This document shows, piece by piece, positions 16,528-25,575 of a stretch of DNA of 61,957 bases. A program made the position numbers and the translations under genes. The notes under the pieces are model-generated. The model was not told the DNA's origin and searched no databases. It saw only the letters and a list, made by a program, of their open reading frames with translations. The DNA is from Euryarchaeota archaeon UBA28 (GTDB taxonomy: Archaea; Thermoplasmatota; Poseidoniia; Poseidoniales; Thalassarchaeaceae): assembly GCA_002501605.1 (NCBI GenBank), contig DANW01000001.1, positions 1 to 61,957 of the forward strand, in the 5' to 3' direction. The stretch's first letter is position 1. Each line of letters starts with the position of its first letter.

Positions 16528-18723
16528 ATGCCCGGCGGTTACAATATGGCAATGGCAACTCATGATTCTGGAGCTAGATGGAAGACTTTCCTCTCTGAAG
16601 CTAAGGAGCAAGAGATCACACTATTACTTTCCAGACAAACCGCTAGCCCAGTCATTGACGTATCATTTCATGAGCTTACAGGGTTCGATCCAGAGTTTGC
16701 TGAAGAAATACTAATTAGCCCAAGACTCATTATCTCCAGTGGCCATAAAATCCTTAGTGAAATATGCAGAGATAGGGGTGTTGACCTAGACGCTATGATC
16801 AGACTCTCAGACCTACCAAAGGACACCATGCGGCCTTTGAGAGAAATCGGATCCAGGGACATCGACAAGCTGAGAAGCTTGGATGTAATTGTAACTAAGA
16901 TGTCCCAGCTCAAGCCAAGGATCCATCTTGCAGTTTTCCAATGCGAGAATTGTGGGGAGACTCAGCAAATCGACCAGACTAACGAAAGCGAACTGGTTGA
17001 GCCGATAAGGTGCCCTCCGGATACAGGATGTGGCGCCTCAATCAGAGGAAACGACTCAACACGATTCAATCTTGTAATGAACATATCTAGGATGATCAAC
17101 AACCAGTGGTTGGAAATCCAGGAGCTTCCGGAGAATGTCCCTAGTGGGGCCCAGCCATCGAGGGCACAAGTACTCCTGGAGGGAGATTTAGTGAACAAGC
17201 ATCTCCCGGGACAAAGGATCACAGCTAATGTGATTCCAGTTGTTAGATCAGAGATAAAGAAGAACAAGAAAACCCCTATGTTCGACATAATCTATCACAT
17301 GGTGAGCTCTACCCACGAGAGTGTACCCTTCACTGAAATCAAAATTAGCGACGAGGAGAGGGCGCAGATTGAGGATGTTGCTGCTACGGATAACCTATTG
17401 CAATTAATGGGAAACTCGATAGCTCCCTCTATATTTGCCAATGATAAACTCAGGCTAATAAAAAGATCACTCGTACTCCAGTTATTTGGTGGGGTCAGAA
17501 GGAAGACATCCGATAACAACTACCTCAGGGGGGATATACACATATTGCTGATGGGTGATCCGGGAGTTGCAAAATCCCAGTTATTGAACTACATGTCAAA
17601 CATTTCGCCAAGAGGTAAATTCGCAACTGGCGGTGGTACGACGGGCGCAGGGTTGACGGCGGCAGCAATCAGAGATACATTTGGAGATGGTAGATTTGCT
17701 CTGGAGGCAGGAGTACTTCCTCTGTCAGACAGAGGCCTTGCGGCAATTGACGAGTTCGATAAGATATCCAATGAAGACAAAGGAAGCATGCACCCTGCCA
17801 TGGAGCAACAGAGGATTTATGTCGCAAAGGGAGGGATAACAGCGACTCTTCCGGCGAGGTGCGCAATACTCGCAGCAGCAAATCCGAAAGGTGGAAGATT
17901 CTCAAATAGAAATGAAAACTCGAGTATCATGACGTCATTCGAGGAGACCGGGCTACCTTATCCCCTAGCCTCCAGATTTGATTTATTATGGCTAATTAGG
18001 GATGAAACTGAGACCAATACTGATACCAAGATAGCCCGCCATATCCTGAATATCAGGACCTCATCCGTCAACGAAAACAGGTCACAGGATATTGATTTTG
18101 AAACAGAGCGAGAAGAAGGTGATAATATATTCTCCACTGGTGTGGATGGGAAGAAGCATCTGACAATGGAGTTCCTAAGAAAATACGTTGCTTTCGCCAA
18201 GAGGAATTATTTTCCCAATTTAAACGAGAAGGCGAAGCTCGCAATAGAGGAGTACTACGTAAGTGTTAGAAATGATACTGCCAAACAAGATCGTTCAGCT
18301 GGAGCATTCGAGAATGAAAGTGAAAAGGACAGGGTTATTCCTATAACAGCAAGAGCTATTGAGGCTCTAATCAGACTTACCGAGGCACATGCAAGGATGC
18401 ACCTAAAGCAGGTAGCTGATGAGACGGATGCCAATGTGGCATTGGCTGTTTACAAACATTGGAGGGACGACTCTCGGATTGAAGACGAGGCAGAGCTCCA
18501 ATCCGGTCTTTCAGCATCCAAGAGAAATATCAACCAAAGCATTCGAAAGATAATCAGGGAGATTTGTGAGGAGAGAGGAGGGGAAGCAGAAATCACCCTG
18601 ATATACAATCGCGCTAGGGATTTCGGAATAGTCGAATCACAGGTTGATGATGTTATATCTTCTATGAGTATCAATGGTGAAATTTACACTCCACGAGGTG
18701 GAACATACCGATTTGCCCGTTGA
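16528..18723 (+). CDS. mcm: minichromosome maintenance helicase MCM
   Basis: This is the replicative helicase of archaea, 731 residues, and intein-free. The N-terminal domain has a zinc site with C139, C142, C162 and C168. The AAA+ core has Walker A GDPGVAKSQ (about 343), GGGTTGAGLTAAA, Walker B LAAIDEFDKI (about 404-412), sensor 1 AAANPKGG and the arginine finger in ASRFDLLW (about 481). A C-terminal winged-helix region ends RGGTYRFAR. ATG 16528 is used, and ATG 16546 is also possible; neither has a strong Shine-Dalgarno. gatE starts five bases after the stop. Confidence 0.96.
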   Translation: MPGGYNMAMATHDSGARWKTFLSEAKEQEITLLLSRQTASPVIDVSFHELTGFDPEFAEEILISPRLIISSGHKILSEICRDRGVDLDAMIRLSDLPKDTMRPLREIGSRDIDKLRSLDVIVTKMSQLKPRIHLAVFQCENCGETQQIDQTNESELVEPIRCPPDTGCGASIRGNDSTRFNLVMNISRMINNQWLEIQELPENVPSGAQPSRAQVLLEGDLVNKHLPGQRITANVIPVVRSEIKKNKKTPMFDIIYHMVSSTHESVPFTEIKISDEERAQIEDVAATDNLLQLMGNSIAPSIFANDKLRLIKRSLVLQLFGGVRRKTSDNNYLRGDIHILLMGDPGVAKSQLLNYMSNISPRGKFATGGGTTGAGLTAAAIRDTFGDGRFALEAGVLPLSDRGLAAIDEFDKISNEDKGSMHPAMEQQRIYVAKGGITATLPARCAILAAANPKGGRFSNRNENSSIMTSFEETGLPYPLASRFDLLWLIRDETETNTDTKIARHILNIRTSSVNENRSQDIDFETEREEGDNIFSTGVDGKKHLTMEFLRKYVAFAKRNYFPNLNEKAKLAIEEYYVSVRNDTAKQDRSAGAFENESEKDRVIPITARAIEALIRLTEAHARMHLKQVADETDANVALAVYKHWRDDSRIEDEAELQSGLSASKRNINQSIRKIIREICEERGGEAEITLIYNRARDFGIVESQVDDVISSMSINGEIYTPRGGTYRFAR

Positions 18724-18727
18724 CCCT

Positions 18728-20785
18728 ATGAGAGAGAGCCTGTTCGTTATCTACATGGAGCCCATGGGGGACGTCTCTAAACCCTCATCTCTAGATGCTG
18801 ATGCTCTTGGTTTTATGTGTGGTTTGGAGATCCACCAACAACTTGCCACGGGTAAGTTACATTCCCGAATGCCGAGCCAACTCTACGAATTTGGAATTGA
18901 TGACATTCCAGAACAATGGAGGACTTCGGAGAGGAGACTCAGGGCATCACAAGGAGAGAGCGGTGAAATTGACGTTGCTGCAAGATTCGAACAGAGAAGA
19001 AATAGGACGTTCGTTTATGTCCAACCCCCAAATGCTGGACTCATTGAGTTGGACGAGGCTCCACCATTGCCCCATGATTCTGAGGCAGTAGATGCAGTGC
19101 TAATGATGTCAGCAATGTTGGAAGCGAAGCCTGCTCCCTCTCTGCAACCCATGAGAAAGACAGTTGTGGATGGATCAAACACCAGTGGTTTCCAGAGAAC
19201 AACGCTGGTGTCAACAAATGGAAATCTAAGGACTGAAGGAGGGGATGTTGGAATCTCGGTAATATGCTTGGAAGAGGACTCAGCTAGAAAATTGCAGTCC
19301 AGATCTACATCCGAGGGAGAAATCGTCACATACACATTAGATAGATTGGGACTCCCCTTGGTTGAGATTGCAACGGACCCAGATATAACCAGTCCTGAGC
19401 ATGCCAAGCAGTCCGCTCTTGCCCTAGGCTCACTTCTCAGAGATACCAGGATGGTTAGAAGAGGGCTTGGCTCGATAAGACAGGATCTGAATGTCAGCGT
19501 CGCTTGCGGAGACAGGGTAGAGATCAAGGGGTGCCAAGACCTTGATTGGATACCCAGGATAATCAGAGTTGAGATGGCAAGGCAGTTGCACATGTACCGA
19601 ATGGCAAACCTCCTTAGGAAACAGGCAAACCTCCCACCACTACCTCCTGACAGAAAAGATACAGAGGTGACTATTGAGAACAGGGTCGCTATAGCCGCAA
19701 GATCTAGATTACGGATGGAAATCCAGGATATCGCAGAACCCCTTTCTGCCTGCGAATCTAAAATCGTCAGGGATGCAATTTCCAATGGGTCTTCGACCTT
19801 AGCCGTCAGGCTACCCGGGTTCTCGGGAAAGCTCGGGTCAAAGGAGCTCGACTCTGAGGGCTCCCAACTACCAAGACTAGGCAGAGAACTTGCCAGTGCG
19901 GCAAAATTGGCCGGAGTAGCAGGAATTTTCCACTCCGATGAGTTACCAGCTTACGGTATTTCAGAGAACGATGTCAATGCAATCGAGGAATTCCTGGGGA
20001 TTTCCGAAGACGACGCCTTTGCTTTTTGCGTGGCTCCGCATTGGCAGGCAAAACTCGCGATGGAAGCCGTTATCCTCAGATCTAGGCTGGCGTATCATAG
20101 AATCCCCAAGGAAGTGAGGAATGTCATCATCAGAAAGGGACAGCCTGAGGACGGTACTACTAGTGCCCTAAGGCCTCTCCCCGGTGGAGCGAGAATGTAT
20201 CCAGAAACCGACATACCAATTCAAGAGATTACTACCGAAAGATGGGAAGAAATATGTGCTAATCTCCCCCTATCATCTGAGGAGAGGATGAAGAGGCTCA
20301 GTACACTAGATATATCCCCTAATCAAGCTGAAGCCATCCTCAATGCAGAGATGGATGATATTCTAATTGATGGGATAGAGGGAGAATTATCACTTCCTGC
20401 CAAGGCGTGGGCGAGTGCTCTGCTAGAGTCAGGCATATCCAATATTCCGGCTCTTTCTGTGGCGGTACACTTGAGGGAAGAGGGAGTGATAACAAAGGAT
20501 GGAATTGATCCACTTGTCAAATCTTCGAAATCAGCCAAACCAGGAGATATGATCGAATGGATGACCTCCGAGGCCTCCCTAAGAGGATTCGTTCCTGCTG
20601 ATAGCAATGAAGTTGAAAGAGCTGTGGAAGAGGTTCTAGAAGAGAAATCTGAACTTGTCAATGAAAAGGGAATGTCCTCCATGGGCCCTCTCATGGGAGT
20701 TGTCATGGCAAAACTTGGAGGATCGGCAGATGGCAAGATAGTAAGTAAAATTCTACGTGAAAAAATCACAGAGATGGTAGAATAA
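18728..20785 (+). CDS. gatE: Glu-tRNA(Gln) amidotransferase subunit E (GatE)
   Basis: GatE is the archaea-specific tRNA-binding and kinase subunit that works with GatD to turn Glu-tRNA(Gln) into Gln-tRNA(Gln). The GatB/E cradle begins FMCGLEIHQQLATGKLHSRM. Next come EIDVAARFEQRRNRTF, KTVVDGSNTSGFQRTTLV, the metal/ATP region ICLEEDSA, LGLPLVEIATDPDI and GSIRQDLNVSV. An AspRS-like insertion follows, and the tail domain (GMSSMGPLMGVVMAKLGGSADG) is the GatB/Yqey helical module. The start is uncertain because the frame is open through the end of mcm. ATG 18728 and ATG 18755 are both reasonable. gatD is not in the window. Confidence 0.95.
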   Translation: MRESLFVIYMEPMGDVSKPSSLDADALGFMCGLEIHQQLATGKLHSRMPSQLYEFGIDDIPEQWRTSERRLRASQGESGEIDVAARFEQRRNRTFVYVQPPNAGLIELDEAPPLPHDSEAVDAVLMMSAMLEAKPAPSLQPMRKTVVDGSNTSGFQRTTLVSTNGNLRTEGGDVGISVICLEEDSARKLQSRSTSEGEIVTYTLDRLGLPLVEIATDPDITSPEHAKQSALALGSLLRDTRMVRRGLGSIRQDLNVSVACGDRVEIKGCQDLDWIPRIIRVEMARQLHMYRMANLLRKQANLPPLPPDRKDTEVTIENRVAIAARSRLRMEIQDIAEPLSACESKIVRDAISNGSSTLAVRLPGFSGKLGSKELDSEGSQLPRLGRELASAAKLAGVAGIFHSDELPAYGISENDVNAIEEFLGISEDDAFAFCVAPHWQAKLAMEAVILRSRLAYHRIPKEVRNVIIRKGQPEDGTTSALRPLPGGARMYPETDIPIQEITTERWEEICANLPLSSEERMKRLSTLDISPNQAEAILNAEMDDILIDGIEGELSLPAKAWASALLESGISNIPALSVAVHLREEGVITKDGIDPLVKSSKSAKPGDMIEWMTSEASLRGFVPADSNEVERAVEEVLEEKSELVNEKGMSSMGPLMGVVMAKLGGSADGKIVSKILREKITEMVE

Positions 20786-20857
20786 TAGAAACTATTAGTC
20801 GAGATTCTCAATTTTATTAGCATAGTTAAATTACCGGCTTCCAATCGCTAGGAATCC

Positions 20858-21412
20858 ATGTCCGACCGAATCAAACCAGCCTCGATTATTTTACTCGTGA
20901 TAGTAGTTGTCTCACTGCCATTTCTCCAAGACTCAGTTAACGATGAGGCGGCTAAATTTGTTAGTGACAGCGAGTCGTCTCATGACGGCCTACCAACTGA
21001 GTGGGACGGGAAGCAGGTAATCTGTATTTTCTTCCCAGAAAGCAATACCCATCACGAGTTCTCAACTGGCGTGACTATGATAGATTCAGACGGTGAAACA
21101 ATAGGAGTAAACGATGCCCTTAATTCAACCGGGGCATGTGTTGGGGGATTCGAGGGATATGAACAGGGGATGGATTTCATGATGGATGCAACAAGGGTCG
21201 CTGGAGGCCTACTTTCCGTCGGATACACAATGGATCCCAATTGGGGGCCGTTCGTCCACACCATAGGAGGGCTGAACGTGGATGAGGTTCAAGGAGATTT
21301 CAATGGTGCCTACTGGAGTCTGAGCCACAACGGAGAATATTCCATGGTCGGAATTGGAGATCTGACCATGTCCCAAGGCGATGTAATATCTTGGGAGATA
21401 GCAACATGGTGA
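20858..21412 (+). CDS. membrane-anchored DUF4430 (transcobalamin-like) protein
   Basis: This 184-residue protein has an N-terminal hydrophobic anchor (IILLVIVVVSLPFL) and an external domain. The domain's end, GAYWSLSHNGEYSMVGIGDL followed by MSQGDVISWEI, matches DUF4430, a fold shared with the cobalamin-binding end of transcobalamin and intrinsic factor. Two Cys (in VICIFF and TGACVGG) may form a disulfide. An AT-rich TTTTATTAG element lies about 45 bases upstream. It is followed 59 bp later by an ECF S-component, a pairing consistent with vitamin capture, probably cobalamin. That role is inference. Confidence 0.72.
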   Translation: MSDRIKPASIILLVIVVVSLPFLQDSVNDEAAKFVSDSESSHDGLPTEWDGKQVICIFFPESNTHHEFSTGVTMIDSDGETIGVNDALNSTGACVGGFEGYEQGMDFMMDATRVAGGLLSVGYTMDPNWGPFVHTIGGLNVDEVQGDFNGAYWSLSHNGEYSMVGIGDLTMSQGDVISWEIATW

Positions 21413-21471
21413 ATGAGTTAGAGGCGTAATCATGAATAGATGCACCCTTCTATCGAGGTAGGAGTGGTACA

Positions 21472-22122
21472 ATGTTAGACGCGCACGCTGTGGTACTATC
21501 GCCAATTGAAACGCTCTTCCTGAACCTCTCGTTATTGTGTATTGTTGCTTGGCCGATGTGGATTGCTGGGAAGTCTCTCAGACCTGGAAATGACCTCGCA
21601 ATACTAGCCTTACTCGCTCTATTCGCTACATCAGGCAGGATTCTTCTGGATCCTCTACCCAACATCCAACCCGTAACCGTCGTAGTCCTTCTCGTCGGAG
21701 TTCACTATGGAGTATCAAGGTCAGTAGCTTTCGCATCAGTTGTTGCAATATCTTCCAATCTAGTGTTGGGTCACGGAATATGGACCCTTTACCAGGCGTT
21801 AGCTTGGTCCTTAGTCGGAATAACCGGCTCCCTGCTGTCAGGAATATTCCGAAATGGAACTACAATCTCCATCAAACGTGTGGGGGTCGTAGCCTTTGTT
21901 GCAGGCTTTGCATTTGACTGGGTGGTCTCGATTAGCGCCCTTCACTCCATACCCCTGGAGAGCTTCCCAGTGTACCTAATGGTGGGTCTTCCATTCGACT
22001 TGGTTCATGCTACAGGAAATCTAGTGTTTGCTGCATGGCTTTCTGTGCCACTTTCAGAGATAATGACCAGACAATCTCCTCAGAGTAAGGCGGTGGTGGA
22101 ACCTGTCAAAAACGCCTCCTGA
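21472..22122 (+). CDS. ECF transporter S component-like membrane protein
   Basis: The 216-residue protein has about six transmembrane segments. One is LALLALFATSGRILLDPLPN followed by IQPVTVVVLLVGVHYG, an arrangement typical of energy-coupling-factor S components of the cobalamin-type (CbrT-like) group, where a small residue-rich helix I/II and a GR/N-P-QP turn recur. ATG 21472 has GGAG about six bases upstream. The genes for the A and T subunits are not in this window, so it would rely on a shared ECF module. pth2 starts 7 bp after the stop. Confidence 0.7.
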   Translation: MLDAHAVVLSPIETLFLNLSLLCIVAWPMWIAGKSLRPGNDLAILALLALFATSGRILLDPLPNIQPVTVVVLLVGVHYGVSRSVAFASVVAISSNLVLGHGIWTLYQALAWSLVGITGSLLSGIFRNGTTISIKRVGVVAFVAGFAFDWVVSISALHSIPLESFPVYLMVGLPFDLVHATGNLVFAAWLSVPLSEIMTRQSPQSKAVVEPVKNAS

Positions 22123-22129
22123 GCTTACT

Positions 22130-22474
22130 ATGGTCTTAGTGACCAGGGCCGATCTGAATCTTTCCAAGGGAAAGATGGCAGCACAGTGTGGACACGCTGT
22201 CTCCGAGTGCATACTCAAGGCAAGCTCCAATGATGCAAATCTTCTGAAGAGATACCTTGGCAACGGGGCAAGGAAAATTGTAGTGGCCGCACCTCATTTG
22301 GAGGCCCTCAGGAGGATTTACGGGGAAGCAGCGGAGAGCGGAATAATTTGTTCTATGATAAAGGACGCGGGACACACAGAGATTCCACCTGGAACAATAA
22401 CGGTAGTGGGGATTGGTCCCGGAATTAGAAGCGATATCGACTCAATAACGAGAAGCCTGCCCCTTGTTAAGTGA
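22130..22474 (+). CDS. pth2: peptidyl-tRNA hydrolase Pth2
   Basis: Pth2 recycles peptidyl-tRNA. The 114-residue length is normal. The protein starts MVLVTRADLNLSKGKMAAQC and contains GHAVSE, KIVVAAPHLEAL, MIKDAGHTEIPPGTITVVGIGP and a terminal LPLVK. The lysine, DAG and threonine residues of the active site are present. It lies 7 bp downstream of the S-component gene and is probably co-transcribed. Confidence 0.97.
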   Translation: MVLVTRADLNLSKGKMAAQCGHAVSECILKASSNDANLLKRYLGNGARKIVVAAPHLEALRRIYGEAAESGIICSMIKDAGHTEIPPGTITVVGIGPGIRSDIDSITRSLPLVK

Positions 22475-22502
22475 TAATTATTGAATATTTGAAATCGGCA
22501 GA

Positions 22503-22522
22503 CTGGGAGGAAAGCCCCCCAG
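22503..22522 (+). terminator. hairpin between convergent pth2 and aquaporin-like gene
   Basis: CTGGGAGG (22503-22510) pairs with CCCCCCAG (22515-22522) around an AAAG loop, with one A-C mismatch. It sits in the 83 bp gap between two convergent stops and is the only hairpin candidate I see at a convergent junction. Termination activity is inferred. Confidence 0.4.
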
Positions 22523-22557
22523 CCCGCCTTACGAATATTCTGTAATGGTTTACAGAC

Positions 22558-23229
22558 TCACTTAAATTGCTCATCGACCTTGACAGCAACTAGTGCTCCA
22601 ATACCGCACATAAGACCATCAACTACCCAAGCCTGAGCGATCTGAACTATCTCATGACCCTCACTAAATAGAGATGATGCCATTTCACCAGCACCAGTTG
22701 TGGTCGAGGATCCTGAAGCCATTATTGCAACTCCATCAGCATCAGCTCCCACTACCATACTCCAATCATAGGACATCCCCATCATCCCTGCTAGAGCCAT
22801 GACGGCAAATCCACTCACCCAAGCCGATTCGGCTCTGGTGTGAATAGTCCAGAATATTGCGCCTGCGGCAATCATAGTAATTGCACCCCACGCATCAGGA
22901 GCTTCGAATCCGGGCTGAATAGTCTCCCAGGGAGAGTCTAGAGCACCCATTTCTGATAACAGGGCTATGGCCAAACCGGCTCCCACGACCTGAGCTAGCA
23001 ATCTCATACCGTTAGGCATCCAGTTACCTTCAGTATCGCCAAGGTCACCTGTCATTATGTGCATCCATGTTATCACTGGTAGCACATGAGCCCCGGAGAA
23101 TGTCATCCAAACTGCAGCCATCAAGACGGCCGCGGTAAGGTCCCATTCCATTCCAATTCCGATCACGAGCCATGCTACTGCGAAGGCACCGCCGATCTCT
23201 GCTTTCATTGCGTTCATATCTATATCCAT
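22558..23229 (-). CDS. aquaporin/MIP-like membrane protein lacking NPA motifs
   Basis: This 223-residue protein has about six hydrophobic segments. It follows the MIP layout: GGAFAVAWLVIGIG, then FSGAHVLPVITWMHIMTGD where MIP proteins have SGAHxNPAVT, then a VGAGLAIALL helix. In the second half TTTGAGEMASSLFSEGHEI stands where TGAGMNPARSLGPA would lie. Both Asn-Pro-Ala boxes are therefore replaced (VLPV and GEMA). ATG 23229 has GAGGAGG about eight bases upstream. Transport of water is doubtful. It may move another small solute, or the resemblance may be remote. Confidence 0.6.
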   Translation of the reverse strand: MDIDMNAMKAEIGGAFAVAWLVIGIGMEWDLTAAVLMAAVWMTFSGAHVLPVITWMHIMTGDLGDTEGNWMPNGMRLLAQVVGAGLAIALLSEMGALDSPWETIQPGFEAPDAWGAITMIAAGAIFWTIHTRAESAWVSGFAVMALAGMMGMSYDWSMVVGADADGVAIMASGSSTTTGAGEMASSLFSEGHEIVQIAQAWVVDGLMCGIGALVAVKVDEQFK

Positions 23230-23382
23230 TTTTTTTCCTCCTCACTCAGTGAGCAGTTGCCCACATGACTCATATCTTATAACTAAGTCCCATAAAAAGA
23301 CCGAAAAAACGCTATTTTAAGACATTCAAGAATTTGCCAGTGTAATTTACAACACCTGATTACTAAAATAATATCTAGTGTC

Positions 23383-23400
23383 TTATAATTTATATGTAAA
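23383..23400 (+). promoter_or_regulatory. TATA-rich promoter element upstream of threonine aldolase
   Basis: TTATAATTTATATGTAAA lies in a 195-246 bp AT-rich spacer between divergent genes. Expected transcription would begin near 23420. That is close to GTG 23425 or gives a leader of about 55 bases to ATG 23476. Nothing else recognisable lies in the spacer. Confidence 0.45.
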
Positions 23401-23475
23401 TTTTCAGTTCCGGGCACTGATCGGGTGAATTCCACCCGCCCATGTTTGATATGCGGCCCCCGCCTGCGGGTCCCT

Positions 23476-24525
23476 ATGCGCCACTATCCTAGTGACGGTG
23501 TGGACCTCAGGAGCGACACTGTAACTCAGCCAACACCCGGGATGAGGGATGCTATGTCCGCAGCTAGCGTAGGAGACGATGTCCTTGGCGATGACCAGAC
23601 AGTCATCGAGTTACAGGAGAGGGTGGCACGGATGTTTGGCAAAGAGGAAGCACTCTTCGTGCCCTCGGGTACTATGTCAAACGCAATAGCTATCAGGGCT
23701 CAGACAGAACCTGGTGACGAAGTTATCACCCAGAGGCACAGCCATATTTATGTGTATGAAGGAGGAGGTTATGCCGCACTTTCAGGTTGTTCCATAGCTC
23801 TGGTCCCCGGGAAAGATGGTATCATGTCCCCGAAGGATGTAGAATCTGCAATCAGGAAGGGCGATGGTAGCCTCGGCCACTACCCAAACGGAAGTATGGT
23901 ATGTGTCGAGAATACATCCAACAGAGGAGGAGGTACTTGTTATTCGTTAGATGAGCTAGATGAGATTGCAAAGGTCGCCAAGGACAACAACTGCAAATCT
24001 CACATCGATGGTGCTAGGATATTCAATGCATCAGTATCTTCTTCACTGAGCACTGAAAGGATGGCAAGAGGCTACGACACAATCTCAGTTTGTCTGAGCA
24101 AGGGTCTGGGCGCACCAGTCGGTAGCGTGCTCGTTGGCCCTTCAGATACGCTCTACAAGGCGCACAGATGGAGGAAGATGTTCGGAGGGGGGATGCGTCA
24201 AGCAGGAGTTTTAGCCGCTGCGGGAATATATGCACTGGACAATAACATCGGCAGACTATCCCAAGATCACGTTAGGGCGAGAGAAATCGCATCAGCAGTT
24301 AGTGATATGGATTCTTACACTGTCAATATGAACCAAGTACAGACAAACATGGTCTACGTTGGTTGCGAGGGGGGGGATTCTGAAAATTTAGTGAGACGAC
24401 TGGAAGACAGAGGAATCAAGACTCTTACGATTGATGACTCCACAATCAGGATAGTCACACATCTTCATATCACAGATAATGATGTACAGAAGACGATAGA
24501 AGCTTTAGAATCAGCACAAATATGA
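23476..24525 (+). CDS. low-specificity L-threonine aldolase
   Basis: This PLP enzyme of fold type I cleaves L-threonine to glycine and acetaldehyde. The N-terminal VDLRSDTVTQPTPGMR is the family hallmark. It is followed by VGDDVLGDD, LFVPSGTMSNAIAI, the DGAR aspartate in SHIDGARIFNA, and the Schiff-base lysine in SVCLSKGLGAPVGS. The tail TIRIVTHLHITDNDV is also typical. ATG 23476 gives 349 residues, a normal length. The frame is open to GTG 23425, whose extra residues (CLICGPRLRVP) do not look like the family, though the promoter position leaves this open. Confidence 0.95.
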   Translation: MRHYPSDGVDLRSDTVTQPTPGMRDAMSAASVGDDVLGDDQTVIELQERVARMFGKEEALFVPSGTMSNAIAIRAQTEPGDEVITQRHSHIYVYEGGGYAALSGCSIALVPGKDGIMSPKDVESAIRKGDGSLGHYPNGSMVCVENTSNRGGGTCYSLDELDEIAKVAKDNNCKSHIDGARIFNASVSSSLSTERMARGYDTISVCLSKGLGAPVGSVLVGPSDTLYKAHRWRKMFGGGMRQAGVLAAAGIYALDNNIGRLSQDHVRAREIASAVSDMDSYTVNMNQVQTNMVYVGCEGGDSENLVRRLEDRGIKTLTIDDSTIRIVTHLHITDNDVQKTIEALESAQI

Positions 24526-24561
24526 GCAACTGTTCAATAATGGCTTCTGTCAGCAAGGCTC

Positions 24562-25509
24562 ATGAGGAGCGTCCTTGCCATACTAATGGCGGCTATAATA
24601 CTCATACCAGTGCAAGTGAGTGGAGCCACAGGCCTTTTTTGGGACCATGCAAGGTACGACTCAGATGGTATCCCAATCGAGGGAGGCGTTCTAGGGTACG
24701 GTATTGATTGGAATTTAACCTCCAACAACGGATTATCCGAACAAGAATTCATCTCTAATGTCGAATCTATGCCAACAATAGTTGAGGTGTATACCGCAAC
24801 ATGGTGTGTTAATTGTGTTTCGACTCAAAATACTCTAAATGACGCCATAGGCGACTCGGACACAGAGATTATTCACTACCATAGTTACTGGTATGACTCT
24901 CTTGACCCATTTGGTAATGATAGTACCGAGGAACGATGGGAATCAAAGTATGGCCATGCGTCCGCGCTAAGACTAACCCCGAGAGATGCGCCCACCAAGG
25001 TTGTTGATGGTGAGAGATTCCATTGGGGCAAGGTTCCCAAGTCTGACTCCCTTCTAGATGACTACTCTGCCTCAGTATCCAGAGGCTCAACAGCACCCCT
25101 ATCCGGTAGCCTTACATTCAAAATTTCACAAACTCAGTACTCATTGATGGTCGGATGGAACATATCTTCGATTAGCAATCACGTCACCACAGGAGACCTC
25201 TCGATTGAACCATGGTTGCTTCTCGTCGAAGAATCATCATACTACCCAGACGGCCTTAACAACCTGGAAAATTACAAACACGTCCTACTAGATGCCATAC
25301 CCTTGGAATCTGAGACTGAGAATCACGGAACTTCAAATGTAACTTTACCAACTCTATGGGACGGAGACGACTTAAAGATCATCATGCTCTTAGATTGGTC
25401 GATAATTTCAATGGAAGGACCGGCGACTTTGTTACCAGCTCCGGGTGTGATGTTGACACTCTCCTCACTATTCGCTATGGCAGTCGTAAGACCCCCGAGA
25501 ACGCATTAA
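24562..25509 (+). CDS. secreted thioredoxin-like protein with C-terminal membrane anchor
   Basis: The 315-residue protein has an N-terminal signal peptide (VLAILMAAIILIPVQVSG). A thioredoxin-like segment follows, IVEVYTATWCVNCVSTQNTL, with a CVNC pair, then IIHYHSYWYDSLDPFG and a cis-Pro-like region RDAPTKVVDG. The C-terminal half is a beta-rich domain. It ends with LLPAPGVMLTLSSLFAMAVV and a basic RPPRTH, a tail like a sorted or anchored C-terminus. It probably acts outside the cell in thiol-disulfide exchange. A short hairpin GGGTT-GAAT-AACCC (25528-25541) follows the gene. Confidence 0.7.
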   Translation: MRSVLAILMAAIILIPVQVSGATGLFWDHARYDSDGIPIEGGVLGYGIDWNLTSNNGLSEQEFISNVESMPTIVEVYTATWCVNCVSTQNTLNDAIGDSDTEIIHYHSYWYDSLDPFGNDSTEERWESKYGHASALRLTPRDAPTKVVDGERFHWGKVPKSDSLLDDYSASVSRGSTAPLSGSLTFKISQTQYSLMVGWNISSISNHVTTGDLSIEPWLLLVEESSYYPDGLNNLENYKHVLLDAIPLESETENHGTSNVTLPTLWDGDDLKIIMLLDWSIISMEGPATLLPAPGVMLTLSSLFAMAVVRPPRTH

Positions 25510-25575
25510 TTGCCAATTCTGACAGTTGGGTTGAATAACCCCCGCAGTGCTTGGGAAATGCTAGGAGGTCGTTGA

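Noticed and set aside
19015..19785. 256-codon minus-strand frame opposite gatE
   Set aside because: It has a serine-rich, low-complexity composition typical of an antisense shadow and lies fully within a conserved gene.
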